DNA from: Ramlibacter cellulosilyticus
Lineage (GTDB): Bacteria > Pseudomonadota > Gammaproteobacteria > Burkholderiales > Burkholderiaceae_C
Assembly: GCF_014297465.1 (NCBI RefSeq)
Contig: NZ_JACORT010000001.1
Span: 682,001 to 746,000 of the forward strand
Length of the DNA: 64,000 bases
Direction: 5' to 3'
Positions 18,280 to 27,133 of this stretch are shown here, piece after piece; positions within the stretch are counted from its first letter, which is position 1, and every line of letters begins with the position of its first letter. Under the pieces are notes generated by a model. The model worked only from the letters and a program-made list of their open reading frames with translations, searched no databases and was not told the DNA's origin. Position numbers and translations under genes: made by a program.

Positions 18280-19728
18280 ATGTTCCTGAAGGCCGGCGCC
18301 GTTTCCCTCGCCCTCCTGCTCGCCAGCCGCCTGCTGGGGCTGGTGCGCGAGTCGGCCCAGGCCGCGGCCTTCGGTGCCAGCGGGATGGCCGACGTGGCGG
18401 TGCTGATGCTGACCTTGCCGGACATCGTCGCCGGCCTGCTGGCGAGCGGCGCCCTGGCGTACGTGCTGCTGCCGCTGTGGTCGCACGAGGAAGGCGCGCG
18501 CGTCGCGGCGAGCCAGCGGCGGGTCGCGCGCTGGCTGCTCGCGGGCGGCGCGGTGCTGGCCCTGGTGCTGGCGCTCGCGCAGCAGCCAGTGGTGCGCTGG
18601 CTGGCGGGCGGCCTGCCCCCGGCCATGCAGGGCCTGGCGGGCACGGGGCTCGCGTGGAGCGCCGTCGGCGTACCGCTGGCCCTGCTCGCCGCGCTGTGGG
18701 TGACGCGGCTGCAGCACGAACGCGACGTCACCGGCATGTATGCGGCGAACCTGGTCGTCAACGCCGTCCTGATCGCGACCCTGGCCGTCGTCGCCCTGGC
18801 GGCGGTGCCGCCCCGCACGGCCATGCTGGTGCTGGCGGCCGGCCTGCTCGCGGCCCTGGTGGCGCGCCTGGCCTGGCTGCACTGGCGCCAGCGGCCGTTC
18901 CATGCGGCACCGGTCGCCGTCCCCGTGGCGCTGCCCGCGCCGGCCGTGTGGCTGTGGGCGATTGCCGCGGCGGGCCTGCCGCTCGCCTTGCCCTTCGCGG
19001 CCCGGTCGCTCGCCGCGCAGGAGGCGCCCGGCGCGCTGGCCACCTTCAACTACGCCTGGAAGCTGGTGGAGCTGCCGCTGGTGCTGGCGATCCAGCTGGT
19101 GGGGACGCTGGCGCTGGGGCCGATCTCGCGCGCCTTGCGCGGAGGCGCCCCCGCCGAAGCCGCCGCGACGATGCGCCGCGGCTTCGCCCTGGCCTGGACG
19201 CTCGCCTGCGCCTGCGCGGCCGGCCTGCTGGTCGCCGCGCCGGCCGTGGCGCAGCTTCTCTTCGGCTGGGGCCGCATGCAGCCGCAGGCGCTGGCCGAAG
19301 TGGCGCAATGGGGGCGCACGGGGGCCTGGAGCCTGCCGGCGCAGGCGCTGGTCACGATCGCGGTGGCGGCGCTGGCCGCGCAGGAGCGGCTGCGCATCGC
19401 GGTGTTCGCCCATGGCGCCGCCTTGGCGGTGCTGCTGTTCGTGGCGCGCGGCGACGGCGGCGAGCTCATGGCCTGGCTGGCCGTCCTCTGGTCCGCGATC
19501 GCGCTGGTGCTGCTGCGCGCGCTGCGGCCCGCGGGGCAGGGCTGGATGCCCTGGGTGGCGCTCGGTGCCGCCGGGGGCATGTTGCTGGCCGTGCAGGCCG
19601 TGCTGCTCCTGGTGGGCCGTCCGGGCGCCCTGGCCACGCAGTGGGCGGCGGCCATCGTGGCGGGGATCGCGGTTTCGGCGGTTGCGTGGCTCGCCAGCGC
19701 GGACCTGCGTGCGGCGCTCGCGCGATAA
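18280..19728 (+). CDS. MurJ/MviN-family lipid flippase
   Basis: A 482-residue integral membrane protein with 12 or more predicted helices and the MviN-type start ([24 protein letters not shown]). Family members flip lipid-linked sugars across the inner membrane; MurJ handles lipid II. This copy heads the nonulosonic-acid gene run and is shorter and more Ala/Leu-rich than typical MurJ (about 510), so it may serve the local glycan instead of peptidoglycan. Which substrate it moves is inference. The next gene begins 11 bases later. Confidence 0.8.
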   Translation: MFLKAGAVSLALLLASRLLGLVRESAQAAAFGASGMADVAVLMLTLPDIVAGLLASGALAYVLLPLWSHEEGARVAASQRRVARWLLAGGAVLALVLALAQQPVVRWLAGGLPPAMQGLAGTGLAWSAVGVPLALLAALWVTRLQHERDVTGMYAANLVVNAVLIATLAVVALAAVPPRTAMLVLAAGLLAALVARLAWLHWRQRPFHAAPVAVPVALPAPAVWLWAIAAAGLPLALPFAARSLAAQEAPGALATFNYAWKLVELPLVLAIQLVGTLALGPISRALRGGAPAEAAATMRRGFALAWTLACACAAGLLVAAPAVAQLLFGWGRMQPQALAEVAQWGRTGAWSLPAQALVTIAVAALAAQERLRIAVFAHGAALAVLLFVARGDGGELMAWLAVLWSAIALVLLRALRPAGQGWMPWVALGAAGGMLLAVQAVLLLVGRPGALATQWAAAIVAGIAVSAVAWLASADLRAALAR

Positions 19729-19739
19729 TCCCGGCGGGC

Positions 19740-20543
19740 ATGCTCGAGCTGATACAGATCACGGACGATCCGGCGTTTGCCCAACGCTGCGACGCGTTGG
19801 GCGGCTTCCGCCTGTTCGTCGACCTCGAGCGGCTGGGCAAGGCGGAGCGCCAGGCCGGCCGCAACACCTTCATCAGCGCCCACCAGCTCGAGGACGTGGC
19901 ACGTGTCCGGTCCGTCCTGAAGCGCTCGCCGCTGATGGTCCGCGTGAACCCGGTGCACGAGGGCACCCGCGCCGAAGTGGACGCGGTGCTGGCCCGCGGC
20001 GCCGACCGCCTGATGCTCCCGATGTTCGAAGGGGCTGCGCAGCTGGAGGCTTTCGCGGGCATCGTGGCCGGACGTGCCCCGATCGTGGCGCTCCTCGAGA
20101 CCTCCGCCGCGCTCGCGAGCGTGGAAAGCTGGGCCGGCACGCCCGGCCTGCAGGAGATCTACGTCGGCCTGAACGACCTGCACCTCTCGCTCGGCTGCCG
20201 CTTCATGTTCGAACCGCTCGCCGACGGCAGCGTGGAACGCGTGGCGCGTGTCGCACGGGCGCGCGGGCTGCGCTTCGGCTTCGGCGGCATCGCGCGGGTC
20301 GACGAGGGCCTGCTGCCGGGCCGCGACGTGCTGGCCGAACACCTGCGACTGGGTTCGCAGGCGGTGATCCTCTCGCGCACCTTCCATCGCGAAGACACCA
20401 TGGATTTCGAGCGCGAGGTCGGCGCCCTGCGTGCCGCGGAGCGCGAGCTCGCCACGCGCACGCCGGAGCAGGCCGAAGCCGACCGGCAGCGCATCGCGCA
20501 ACGCATCCGCTCCATCGCCTCCGGACTCGCCGCGCGGCCATGA
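19740..20543 (+). CDS. HpcH/HpaI-type aldolase/citrate-lyase family protein
   Basis: A 267-residue TIM-barrel protein of the phosphoenolpyruvate-binding superfamily. The family pattern is seen in MVRVNPVHEGTRAEVDAVLARG-ADRLMLPM and a Glu in LLETSAAL; GLNDLHLSLG follows. Such enzymes cleave or form C-C bonds with a pyruvate-type enolate bound to a metal. The substrate is unknown. A GATAAT motif 10 bases before the ATG could be a second near-leaderless start. Its stop overlaps the sugar transferase start by 4 bases. Confidence 0.75.
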   Translation: MLELIQITDDPAFAQRCDALGGFRLFVDLERLGKAERQAGRNTFISAHQLEDVARVRSVLKRSPLMVRVNPVHEGTRAEVDAVLARGADRLMLPMFEGAAQLEAFAGIVAGRAPIVALLETSAALASVESWAGTPGLQEIYVGLNDLHLSLGCRFMFEPLADGSVERVARVARARGLRFGFGGIARVDEGLLPGRDVLAEHLRLGSQAVILSRTFHREDTMDFEREVGALRAAERELATRTPEQAEADRQRIAQRIRSIASGLAARP

Positions 20544-21094
20544 AGCGCCTGCTGGACCTCCTCCTCGCAGGGACGGTCCTGCTGCTGCTGTCGCCGCTGC
20601 TGCTCGCGACGGCGCTCGCCGTGGCCGCCGAGAGCGGCTTCCCGGTGCTGTTCCGGCAGGTGCGCGTCGGCCGCGACGGCCGCACCTTCGGCATGTACAA
20701 GTTCCGCAGCATGGTGAAGGACGCGGCGGCCATCGGGCCGTTCAACACGTCCGCCAACGACCCGCGCATCACCCGGGTCGGCCGCTTCATCCGCCGCACC
20801 AGCCTGGACGAACTGCCGCAGCTGCTGAACGTGCTGCGCGGTGACATGAGCCTGGTCGGGCCCCGCCCCGACGTGCCGCTGCAGCGTTCCCTCTACGGCG
20901 ACGCGGACTGGGCGCTGCGCTGCAGCGTCCGGCCCGGCATCACGGGCCTGGCGCAGGTCGTCCTGCGTTCCGAAGGCACCGAGGACCAGCGCCGCGAGCT
21001 GGACCTGCGCTACGTGCGCGAGCACGACCTCTGGCTGGACCTGCGCATCCTGTTCATGACCGTCGGCCGCCTGACCGGCCGGGGAGCCAACTGA
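20540..21094 (+). CDS. small bacterial sugar transferase (PglC-like phosphoglycosyl transferase)
   Basis: A 184-residue enzyme that moves a phospho-sugar from a UDP-sugar to undecaprenyl phosphate, the first membrane step of glycan assembly. One N-terminal hydrophobic segment (about residues 4-29) is followed by MYKFRSM, the catalytic DE in SLDELPQ and GDMSLVGPRP. It is the short, one-helix form (PglC type), not the long WbaP type. It lies between the aldolase (4-base overlap) and asnB (1-base gap). Confidence 0.9.
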   Translation: MKRLLDLLLAGTVLLLLSPLLLATALAVAAESGFPVLFRQVRVGRDGRTFGMYKFRSMVKDAAAIGPFNTSANDPRITRVGRFIRRTSLDELPQLLNVLRGDMSLVGPRPDVPLQRSLYGDADWALRCSVRPGITGLAQVVLRSEGTEDQRRELDLRYVREHDLWLDLRILFMTVGRLTGRGAN

Positions 21095-21095
21095 G

Positions 21096-22874
21096 ATGTG
21101 CGGCATCTTCGGCTACTGGGACCGCGAGCGCCGGGCGCTTTCCGCGGACGCGCTCGCCGCCATGGCGCGCTCGCTGGTGCACCGCGGCCCCGACGACGAA
21201 GGCATCCACCACGATGCGGCCCGCGGCGTGGCCGTGGGCAACCGGCGCCTCTCGATCATCGACCTCGCGCACGGGCACCAGCCTTTCGTGTCGGACGACG
21301 GCCGCATCGCCATCGTGCAGAACGGCGAGATCTTCAACTACGTGGAGCTCGCCGCGGAGCTGCGCGCGCAAGGCGTCCGGCTGGACACGCAGTCCGACAC
21401 GGAGGTGCTGCTGCGCCTGTACGAACGCGAAGGGCTCGCCTTCGTGCACCGCCTCAACGGCATGTTCGCCATCGCGATCGCCGATGCGCGCGAGGACGCC
21501 CTCCTGCTCGTGCGCGACCGCATCGGCGTGAAGCCCTTGTACGTGGCGCAGCAAGGCGCGCGCACGCTCTTCGCCTCCGAGATCAAGGCCCTCCTGCAGG
21601 CGCTGCCGGCGCGTCCCGAAGTCGACCTCGAGGCGATCCACCACTACCTCACCTTCAACTACATCCCCGCACCGTGGACGGCGTGGCAAGGCATCCAGCA
21701 CCTCATGCCGGGCTGCTGGATGAAGTTCACGCGCAGCGGCGTGGAGCAGGGGCGCTGGTGGGACCTCGCCGCGCAGCAGCAGCGCGAACACGACTTCGGT
21801 GCCTGGAGCGAGGAGTTCCTCGCCATCCTGGACGACGCGACCCGCATCCGGCTGCGTGCCGACGTGCCCTGGGGCGCCTTCCTGTCGGGCGGCGTGGACT
21901 CCAGCACGATCGTCGCCCTGATGGCGCGCCACGTGCAGCAGCCGGTGCGCACCTTCTGCATCGGCTTCGCGGACCCGCGCTTCGACGAATCGGCCTGCGC
22001 GGCGCAGGCGGCGCAGCGCTTCGGCTGCGAGCACACCAGCGAGGTCGCGGAGCTGAACATGCTGGATCGCTGGCCGCAGGTGCTGTACCACCTCGACCAG
22101 CCGCACGGCGACGCGTCCTTCCTGCCGACCCTGCGCGTGAGCGAGCTGGCGGCGAGGCACGTGAAGGTGGTGCTGACCGGCGACGGCGGCGACGAGCTGT
22201 TCGCCGGCTACGAGAAGTACGCGGAGTACTTCGCGCGCCCGGACGCCTTCACGCTGCCGGATGCGGCGTTCCAGCGCAGCTACTTCGACGCGATCTCCCT
22301 GTTCACCCCCGAAGCGAAGTCCGCGCTCTATCGCCCCGAGGTCGCGCGCCGCCTGCAGGACGTGGACAGCTTCGACGCCGCGGCGCGGCCCTGGTTCGAG
22401 CAGGCCGCGCACTTCGACCGCGTGAACCAGGCGCTGTACCTGGACATGCAACTGCTCCTCTCCGGCAACAACCTCGTCAAGCCGGACCGCATGGGCATGG
22501 CCGTGTCGATCGAGGCGCGCACGCCTTTCCTGGACTGGCGGATGATGGAGTTCGCCTTCCGCGCGCCGGGCGCGACCAAGCTCTCGGCCGACGGCGACAA
22601 GAAGCACTGGTACAAGCGCGCCGTGACGCCGCTGATCGGCGAGGACCTCGCGTACCGCCGCAAGCAGATGTTCACCGTGCCCGTCGGCGAGTGGTTCCGC
22701 AAGGAGAGCCATCCCTGGCTGCGGCAGGTGCTGGGCGCCAGTGCCCTGGTGCAGGAACTGTTCGCGCCGGCGGAAGTGGAGCGCATGCTGGCGCAGCACC
22801 GCGACGCCAGCGCCAACTACACGCGCGAGCTGCGGGCGCTGGCGGCCCTGGCGCTGTGGGACGCGCAGCGATGA
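21096..22874 (+). CDS. asnB: asparagine synthase-like, glutamine-dependent amidotransferase
   Basis: A 592-residue two-domain protein. The N-terminal glutaminase starts with the nucleophile Cys2 (MCGIFGYW) and has RLSIIDLA and QNGEIFNY; the synthetase domain has the ATP-binding SGGVDSSTI and GDGGDELFAGY. Family members make Asn from Asp, but AsnB-like proteins in O-antigen clusters (WbpS, WbtH) amidate sugar uronic acids. Given its place inside a glycan operon, sugar amidation is at least as likely as Asn synthesis. The stop overlaps the next start by 4 bases. Confidence 0.88.
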   Translation: MCGIFGYWDRERRALSADALAAMARSLVHRGPDDEGIHHDAARGVAVGNRRLSIIDLAHGHQPFVSDDGRIAIVQNGEIFNYVELAAELRAQGVRLDTQSDTEVLLRLYEREGLAFVHRLNGMFAIAIADAREDALLLVRDRIGVKPLYVAQQGARTLFASEIKALLQALPARPEVDLEAIHHYLTFNYIPAPWTAWQGIQHLMPGCWMKFTRSGVEQGRWWDLAAQQQREHDFGAWSEEFLAILDDATRIRLRADVPWGAFLSGGVDSSTIVALMARHVQQPVRTFCIGFADPRFDESACAAQAAQRFGCEHTSEVAELNMLDRWPQVLYHLDQPHGDASFLPTLRVSELAARHVKVVLTGDGGDELFAGYEKYAEYFARPDAFTLPDAAFQRSYFDAISLFTPEAKSALYRPEVARRLQDVDSFDAAARPWFEQAAHFDRVNQALYLDMQLLLSGNNLVKPDRMGMAVSIEARTPFLDWRMMEFAFRAPGATKLSADGDKKHWYKRAVTPLIGEDLAYRRKQMFTVPVGEWFRKESHPWLRQVLGASALVQELFAPAEVERMLAQHRDASANYTRELRALAALALWDAQR

Positions 22875-24115
22875 AGGCGCTGTTCGTGAGCTACGGCGGC
22901 GGGCACGTCGAGATGTGCCTGCCGGCGATGCGGGCGCTGCGCGAGCGCGTGCCGGGCTGCGAGGCGCGGCTCCTCGCGCTGACCACGGCGGCGGGCGTCG
23001 CGCGGCGTGCGGGCGAGCAGCCGCTGGCATTCCGGGATTTCTGCACCGGCCCGGATGCGGCCCGCGCGCTGGCATTCGGCGAGCAGTTGATCGGCGACCA
23101 GCAGCATCCCGACGTGACACGCGAGGAATCGCTCGCCTACCTCGGCCTGAACTTCCTCGAGTGGGTCCAGGCGCTGGGCGAGGAGGGCGCCTGGGCCCGC
23201 TGGCACGCTCGAGGCCGGCAGGGATTCCGCCCCGTGCGCCTCATGACGCGCATCCTGCGCGAGCTCGGTTCCGACGTGGTCGTCGCCACCAATTCGCCAC
23301 GCAGCGAGCAGGCAGCGATCGAAGCCGCGCATGCGCTCGGCATCGCTACGCTCTCGATGGTGGACCTGTTCGCCTTGCCCGGCGATCCTTACCGCGAACG
23401 GCAGGTGCACGCGGACCGCATCACGGTGCTGTCCGAAGGCACGCGCCGCAACCTCGTCGAGGCGGGCGTGGATGCCGCTCGCATCGTGGTGACGGGCAAT
23501 CCCGCGTTCGACGATCTCTCCGGGCCGCAGGCGCAGGAGGCGGCGGCGCGCCTGCGCGCCGAGCGCGGCTGGGGCGAACGCCCGGTCGTGCTCTGGGCGG
23601 GCCATATGGAACCCGAGGACGCGGACCCGCGCTGGGCCGGCGCCGCGCTCGGCCAGGCCGTGCAGGACCTGCTGCTGCGCGAGGTGCTGGCGCGCGACGA
23701 CGCGTGCCTCGCCATCCGCTACCACCCCAACGAGTGGCACCGCTTCACGCCGCCCGCCGCGCACCCGCGCGTGCACTGGAGCCGGCCGGATCGCGAAGGG
23801 CTGCTGCCCGTGCTCGCGGCAGCCGACGTCGTCGTCGTGCAGGCGACCACCGTGGGCGCGCAGGCGCACGCCGCCGGCAAGAAGCTGCTGGGGCTTTCCT
23901 TCTCGCCGCTGGTGCAGCGTTCGGGGATGGACTACGGCCGCCTCGGCCTGGGCACGGGCGTTCCCGGCCTGGAGGCGCTGCCCGCGCTGCTCGCGCAACA
24001 GCTCGCCGCCGTCCGTCGCGATGCCCCGGCCGCCGGGCCGCGCGGGGGCGCGGCGCAGCGCGTGGCGCAGGAAATTGCAGAACTGGCCGCCCGGCCTCCA
24101 GGACATCGCCCATGA
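22871..24115 (+). CDS. GT-B-fold protein, glycosyltransferase or 2-epimerase-like
   Basis: A 414-residue soluble protein that begins MKALFVSYGGGHVEMCLPAM, a glycine-rich first strand typical of GT-B folds, and continues with a VVTGNPAFDDL strand and a second Rossmann half (RPVVLWAGHMEPEDADP, IRYHPNEWH). The C-terminal half resembles UDP-GlcNAc 2-epimerase/capsule transferase proteins. It could transfer the CMP-activated sugar or another sugar. I cannot assign donor or acceptor. It overlaps both neighbours by 4 bases. Confidence 0.65.
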   Translation: MKALFVSYGGGHVEMCLPAMRALRERVPGCEARLLALTTAAGVARRAGEQPLAFRDFCTGPDAARALAFGEQLIGDQQHPDVTREESLAYLGLNFLEWVQALGEEGAWARWHARGRQGFRPVRLMTRILRELGSDVVVATNSPRSEQAAIEAAHALGIATLSMVDLFALPGDPYRERQVHADRITVLSEGTRRNLVEAGVDAARIVVTGNPAFDDLSGPQAQEAAARLRAERGWGERPVVLWAGHMEPEDADPRWAGAALGQAVQDLLLREVLARDDACLAIRYHPNEWHRFTPPAAHPRVHWSRPDREGLLPVLAAADVVVVQATTVGAQAHAAGKKLLGLSFSPLVQRSGMDYGRLGLGTGVPGLEALPALLAQQLAAVRRDAPAAGPRGGAAQRVAQEIAELAARPPGHRP

Positions 24116-24813
24116 AGGCGCCCCGCCTCCTTGCCCTCATCCTCGCCCGCGGCGGCAGCAAGCGCCTGCCCGGGAAGAACGTCCGCCCCCTCGCGGGCAA
24201 GCCCCTCATCGCGTGGAGCATCGATGCGGCGCGCGCATGTCCCGCGATCGCGGACGTGGTGGTCTCCACCGACGACGAGGCGATCGCCGAGGTCGCGCGC
24301 GCCCATGGTGCGCGCGTGCCTTTCCTGCGCCCGCCCGCGCTCGCGGCGGACGACAGCACGTCCGCCGACGCGGCGCTGCACGCGCTCGATTTCCTGCGCG
24401 AACATGAAGGCGCGAACTTCGACGCCGTGATCCTGCTGGAGCCGACCTCGCCCTTGCGGGCCAGCACCGACCTGCCCGGCGTGGCGGACCTGTTGGCGCG
24501 CCGCTGGGACGAGACGGACGCGGTGGTCACCGTCGGGCGCGTGCAGCTCGAACAGCCCGCGGTCATGAAGCGCATGGACGCCGACGGCCGCCTCGCCCCG
24601 TGGACGGAGCCCGCCCCCCCGGACGTCGCCTGGTTCCCCTACGGCGTCGCCTACGCGGTGAAGACCGAGGCCCTGCAGCGCCACCGCACCTTCTATCCGC
24701 CCCGGGTGCTGGGGTACACAATCGAACGCTGGCAGAACTACGAAGTCGACGACCTGTTCGACTTCCTCTGCGTGGAAGCCGTGATGCAACATTTCAAGGG
24801 AAGGCTGCCGTGA
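24112..24813 (+). CDS. neuA: CMP-nonulosonic acid cytidylyltransferase (NeuA/LegF family)
   Basis: A 233-residue nucleotidyltransferase. The CTP-binding ARGGSKRLPGKNVRPL loop and the metal-binding VSTDDEAIAEVA and LLEPTSPLR motifs match CMP-sialate/legionaminate/pseudaminate synthetases. It would activate the sugar acid made by the NeuB encoded 3 kb downstream. The sequence does not say which nonulosonic acid is used. The GTG of the next gene overlaps its stop. Confidence 0.88.
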   Translation: MKAPRLLALILARGGSKRLPGKNVRPLAGKPLIAWSIDAARACPAIADVVVSTDDEAIAEVARAHGARVPFLRPPALAADDSTSADAALHALDFLREHEGANFDAVILLEPTSPLRASTDLPGVADLLARRWDETDAVVTVGRVQLEQPAVMKRMDADGRLAPWTEPAPPDVAWFPYGVAYAVKTEALQRHRTFYPPRVLGYTIERWQNYEVDDLFDFLCVEAVMQHFKGRLP

Positions 24814-25781
24814 AGGCGCTGGTGATCGGGCTCGGGTCCATGGGGCGGCGCCGCGTGCGCTGCCTGCGCCAGCTGGGCGTGCAGCACATCGAGGGCCACG
24901 ACGCGCGGGCCGACCGGCGTTCGCAGGCGGCGCAGGAGTACGGCATCGCCGTGCGCGAGCAACTCGCCGCCGCGGACCTGCACGCGTTCGACGTCGTCGT
25001 GGTGTCCACGCCGCCGGACCAGCACCACACAGCGATGGCGTGGGCGATCGAGGCGGGCAAGCCCGTGTTCGTCGAGGCGAGCGTGATCCGCGACCCGCTG
25101 CCTGCACTCGACGAGAAGGCGCGCGCGAAAGGCGTCGTCGTCGCGCCTTCCTGCACATTGCGCTTCCACGCCGGCATCCGCGACATCACGCGCCTCGTGC
25201 ATTCGGGCGTGTACGGCAAGGTGTGCAACTTCTCCTACCACTGCGGCCAGTACCTGCCGGACTGGCATCCCTGGGAGAAAGTGTCCGACTACTACGTCTC
25301 CAACCCGCTCACCGGCGGCGCGCGCGAGATCGTGCCTTTCGAGCTGACGTGGATGGTGGACGCATTCGGCTGGCCCGCCAAGGTGCAAGGCACGAAGCTG
25401 CGCACGACCGACGTGGGCGCCCCCATCGACGACACCTATGCGGCGCTGCTGCGCTTCGAAGGCTGCGTCGGAAGTCTCGTCGTCGACGTCGTCGCCCGCC
25501 AGGCCGTGCGCAAGCTGACGCTCAACTTCGAGCGCGCCTCGCTGTCCTGGGACTGGGACGGCGGCGTCGTGCGCGTGTGGGAAGCGGATGCCGGCCGCCT
25601 CGTGGAACTGCACCAGCCCAAGAGCGTCGCGCACGCCGGCTACCACCAGAACATCGGCGAAGCGATGTACGTCGCCGAAGTCGACGCCTTCCTCGCCGCG
25701 GCGCAGGGCCGCGGCCGCTTCCCCCACACCCTGCAGGACGACATCCGCGTGCTGTCGCTCCTGGAAGAGATCGAGCGATGA
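24810..25781 (+). CDS. Gfo/Idh/MocA-family oxidoreductase
   Basis: A 323-residue NAD(P)-dependent oxidoreductase. The N-terminal Rossmann motif GLGSMGRRRVRCL and VVVSTPPDQHH strand are clear; the second domain ends with the typical AEVDAFLAAAQG. Where the family normally has an EKP active-site motif this protein has FVEASVI, so the usual Lys is replaced. That may mean altered chemistry or a non-redox role. The start is GTG overlapping neuA. The substrate is presumably a nucleotide sugar or sugar precursor of this operon. Confidence 0.8.
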   Translation: MKALVIGLGSMGRRRVRCLRQLGVQHIEGHDARADRRSQAAQEYGIAVREQLAAADLHAFDVVVVSTPPDQHHTAMAWAIEAGKPVFVEASVIRDPLPALDEKARAKGVVVAPSCTLRFHAGIRDITRLVHSGVYGKVCNFSYHCGQYLPDWHPWEKVSDYYVSNPLTGGAREIVPFELTWMVDAFGWPAKVQGTKLRTTDVGAPIDDTYAALLRFEGCVGSLVVDVVARQAVRKLTLNFERASLSWDWDGGVVRVWEADAGRLVELHQPKSVAHAGYHQNIGEAMYVAEVDAFLAAAQGRGRFPHTLQDDIRVLSLLEEIER

Positions 25782-27133
25782 GCAGTTCCTTCAGCGAACG
25801 CCTGCACCGGGTGATCCCCGGCGGCGCGCACACCTATTCCCGCGGCGACGACCAGTATCCCGCCAACGCGCCGGAGATCCTGGTGAGCGGCAAGGGCGCC
25901 TACGTCACGGCCGCCGACGGCCGCACGCTGCTGGACTACGGCATGGGCCTGCGGGCCGTGACGCTGGGCTACGCCGACGAGCGCATCAACCGCGCCGCGA
26001 TCCGCGGCATGGAGCTGGGCGTGAACCTCACGCGCGCTTCCGTGCTGGAGCTGGAAGCCGCCGAGAAGATCGTGGAGCTCGTGGGCACGGACATGGTGAA
26101 GTTCGCGAAGAACGGCTCCAACGTCACGACCGCCGCCGCGAAGGTCGCGCGTGCCTATACGGGCCGGCGCCACGTCTGCGTGCCGCGGCAGCACCCCTTC
26201 TTCTCCTTCGACGACTGGTTCATCGGCGCCACGGCCATCAAGCGCGGGATTCCGGAAGTGCACCACGCGACGACGCTGGTGTTCGACTACGGCGACCTCG
26301 CCAGCCTGCAGAAGCTGTTCGCCGAACACCCTGGCGACATCGCGGGCGTGATGCTGGAGCCGGCGACGACCGTCGGCCCCTGCGACGCCGCGCCCGGCTA
26401 CGACCGCATGCGGCCGCCGACGCCCGAAGTCGCCCAGTGGCCGGGCAACTTCCTGCGGCAGGTGCAGGACCTGTGCCGGCGCGAAGGCGCGCTCTTCATC
26501 CTCGACGAGATGATCACCGGCTTCCGCTGGGACCTGCGCGGCGCGCAGCACCTCTTCGGCGTGCAGCCGGACCTGAGCACCTTCGGCAAGGGCATGGCCA
26601 ACGGCTTCGCCGTGGCGGCGCTCGTCGGCCGGCGCGAGGTGATGGAGGTGGGGGCGATCAACCGCCCCGGCCAGGAGCGCACCTTCCTCGTCTCCACCAC
26701 GCACGGCGGCGAGATGGCGAGCCTCGCCGCCTTCCTCGAAACCGTCGCGGTGTACGAGGAGAAGGAGGTGGTGGGGCACCTCTGGAACTACGGCGCGCAG
26801 CTGATCACGGGCCTGGAAACGCTCGCGCGCGAAGCGGGCGTGGAGAAGCACTTCCAGCTGCAGGGCAACGCCATCTCCATGAACTACCTGACTTTCGACC
26901 GGCAGGGACAGCCCAGCCTGCCGCTGCGCACGCTCTTCTCGCAGGAGATGATCCGCCACGGCGTGCTGATGCCGTGGATCGCGCAGAGCTTCTCGCATGG
27001 CGAGCCCGAGCTGCAGCGCACCCTGGAAGCGGCGCGCAAGGCGCTCGCGGTCTTCGCGCAGGCCGTGGAAGGCGGCGTCGAGCGCTTCCTGCAAGGTCCC
27101 GCCATCAAGCCGGTCTTCCGGCAGTTCAACTGA
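25778..27133 (+). CDS. class III PLP aminotransferase, glutamate-1-semialdehyde-aminomutase-like
   Basis: A 451-residue PLP enzyme. HRVIPGGAHTYSRGDDQYP resembles the GSAM N terminus; the PLP Lys271 lies in STFGKGMANGF, after the cofactor Asp in FILDEMITGFRW. The true hemL for haem synthesis would not be expected inside a glycan operon, and the protein has a C-terminal extension. It probably moves an amino group onto a small precursor or sugar. It overlaps the previous gene by 4 bases and the next by one (TGATG). Confidence 0.82.
   Translation: MSSSFSERLHRVIPGGAHTYSRGDDQYPANAPEILVSGKGAYVTAADGRTLLDYGMGLRAVTLGYADERINRAAIRGMELGVNLTRASVLELEAAEKIVELVGTDMVKFAKNGSNVTTAAAKVARAYTGRRHVCVPRQHPFFSFDDWFIGATAIKRGIPEVHHATTLVFDYGDLASLQKLFAEHPGDIAGVMLEPATTVGPCDAAPGYDRMRPPTPEVAQWPGNFLRQVQDLCRREGALFILDEMITGFRWDLRGAQHLFGVQPDLSTFGKGMANGFAVAALVGRREVMEVGAINRPGQERTFLVSTTHGGEMASLAAFLETVAVYEEKEVVGHLWNYGAQLITGLETLAREAGVEKHFQLQGNAISMNYLTFDRQGQPSLPLRTLFSQEMIRHGVLMPWIAQSFSHGEPELQRTLEAARKALAVFAQAVEGGVERFLQGPAIKPVFRQFN

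Noticed and set aside
25778..27133. hemL (haem synthesis) for the GSAM-like gene
   Set aside because: Context is a glycan operon and the C terminus is extended; the general class III aminotransferase call is safer.
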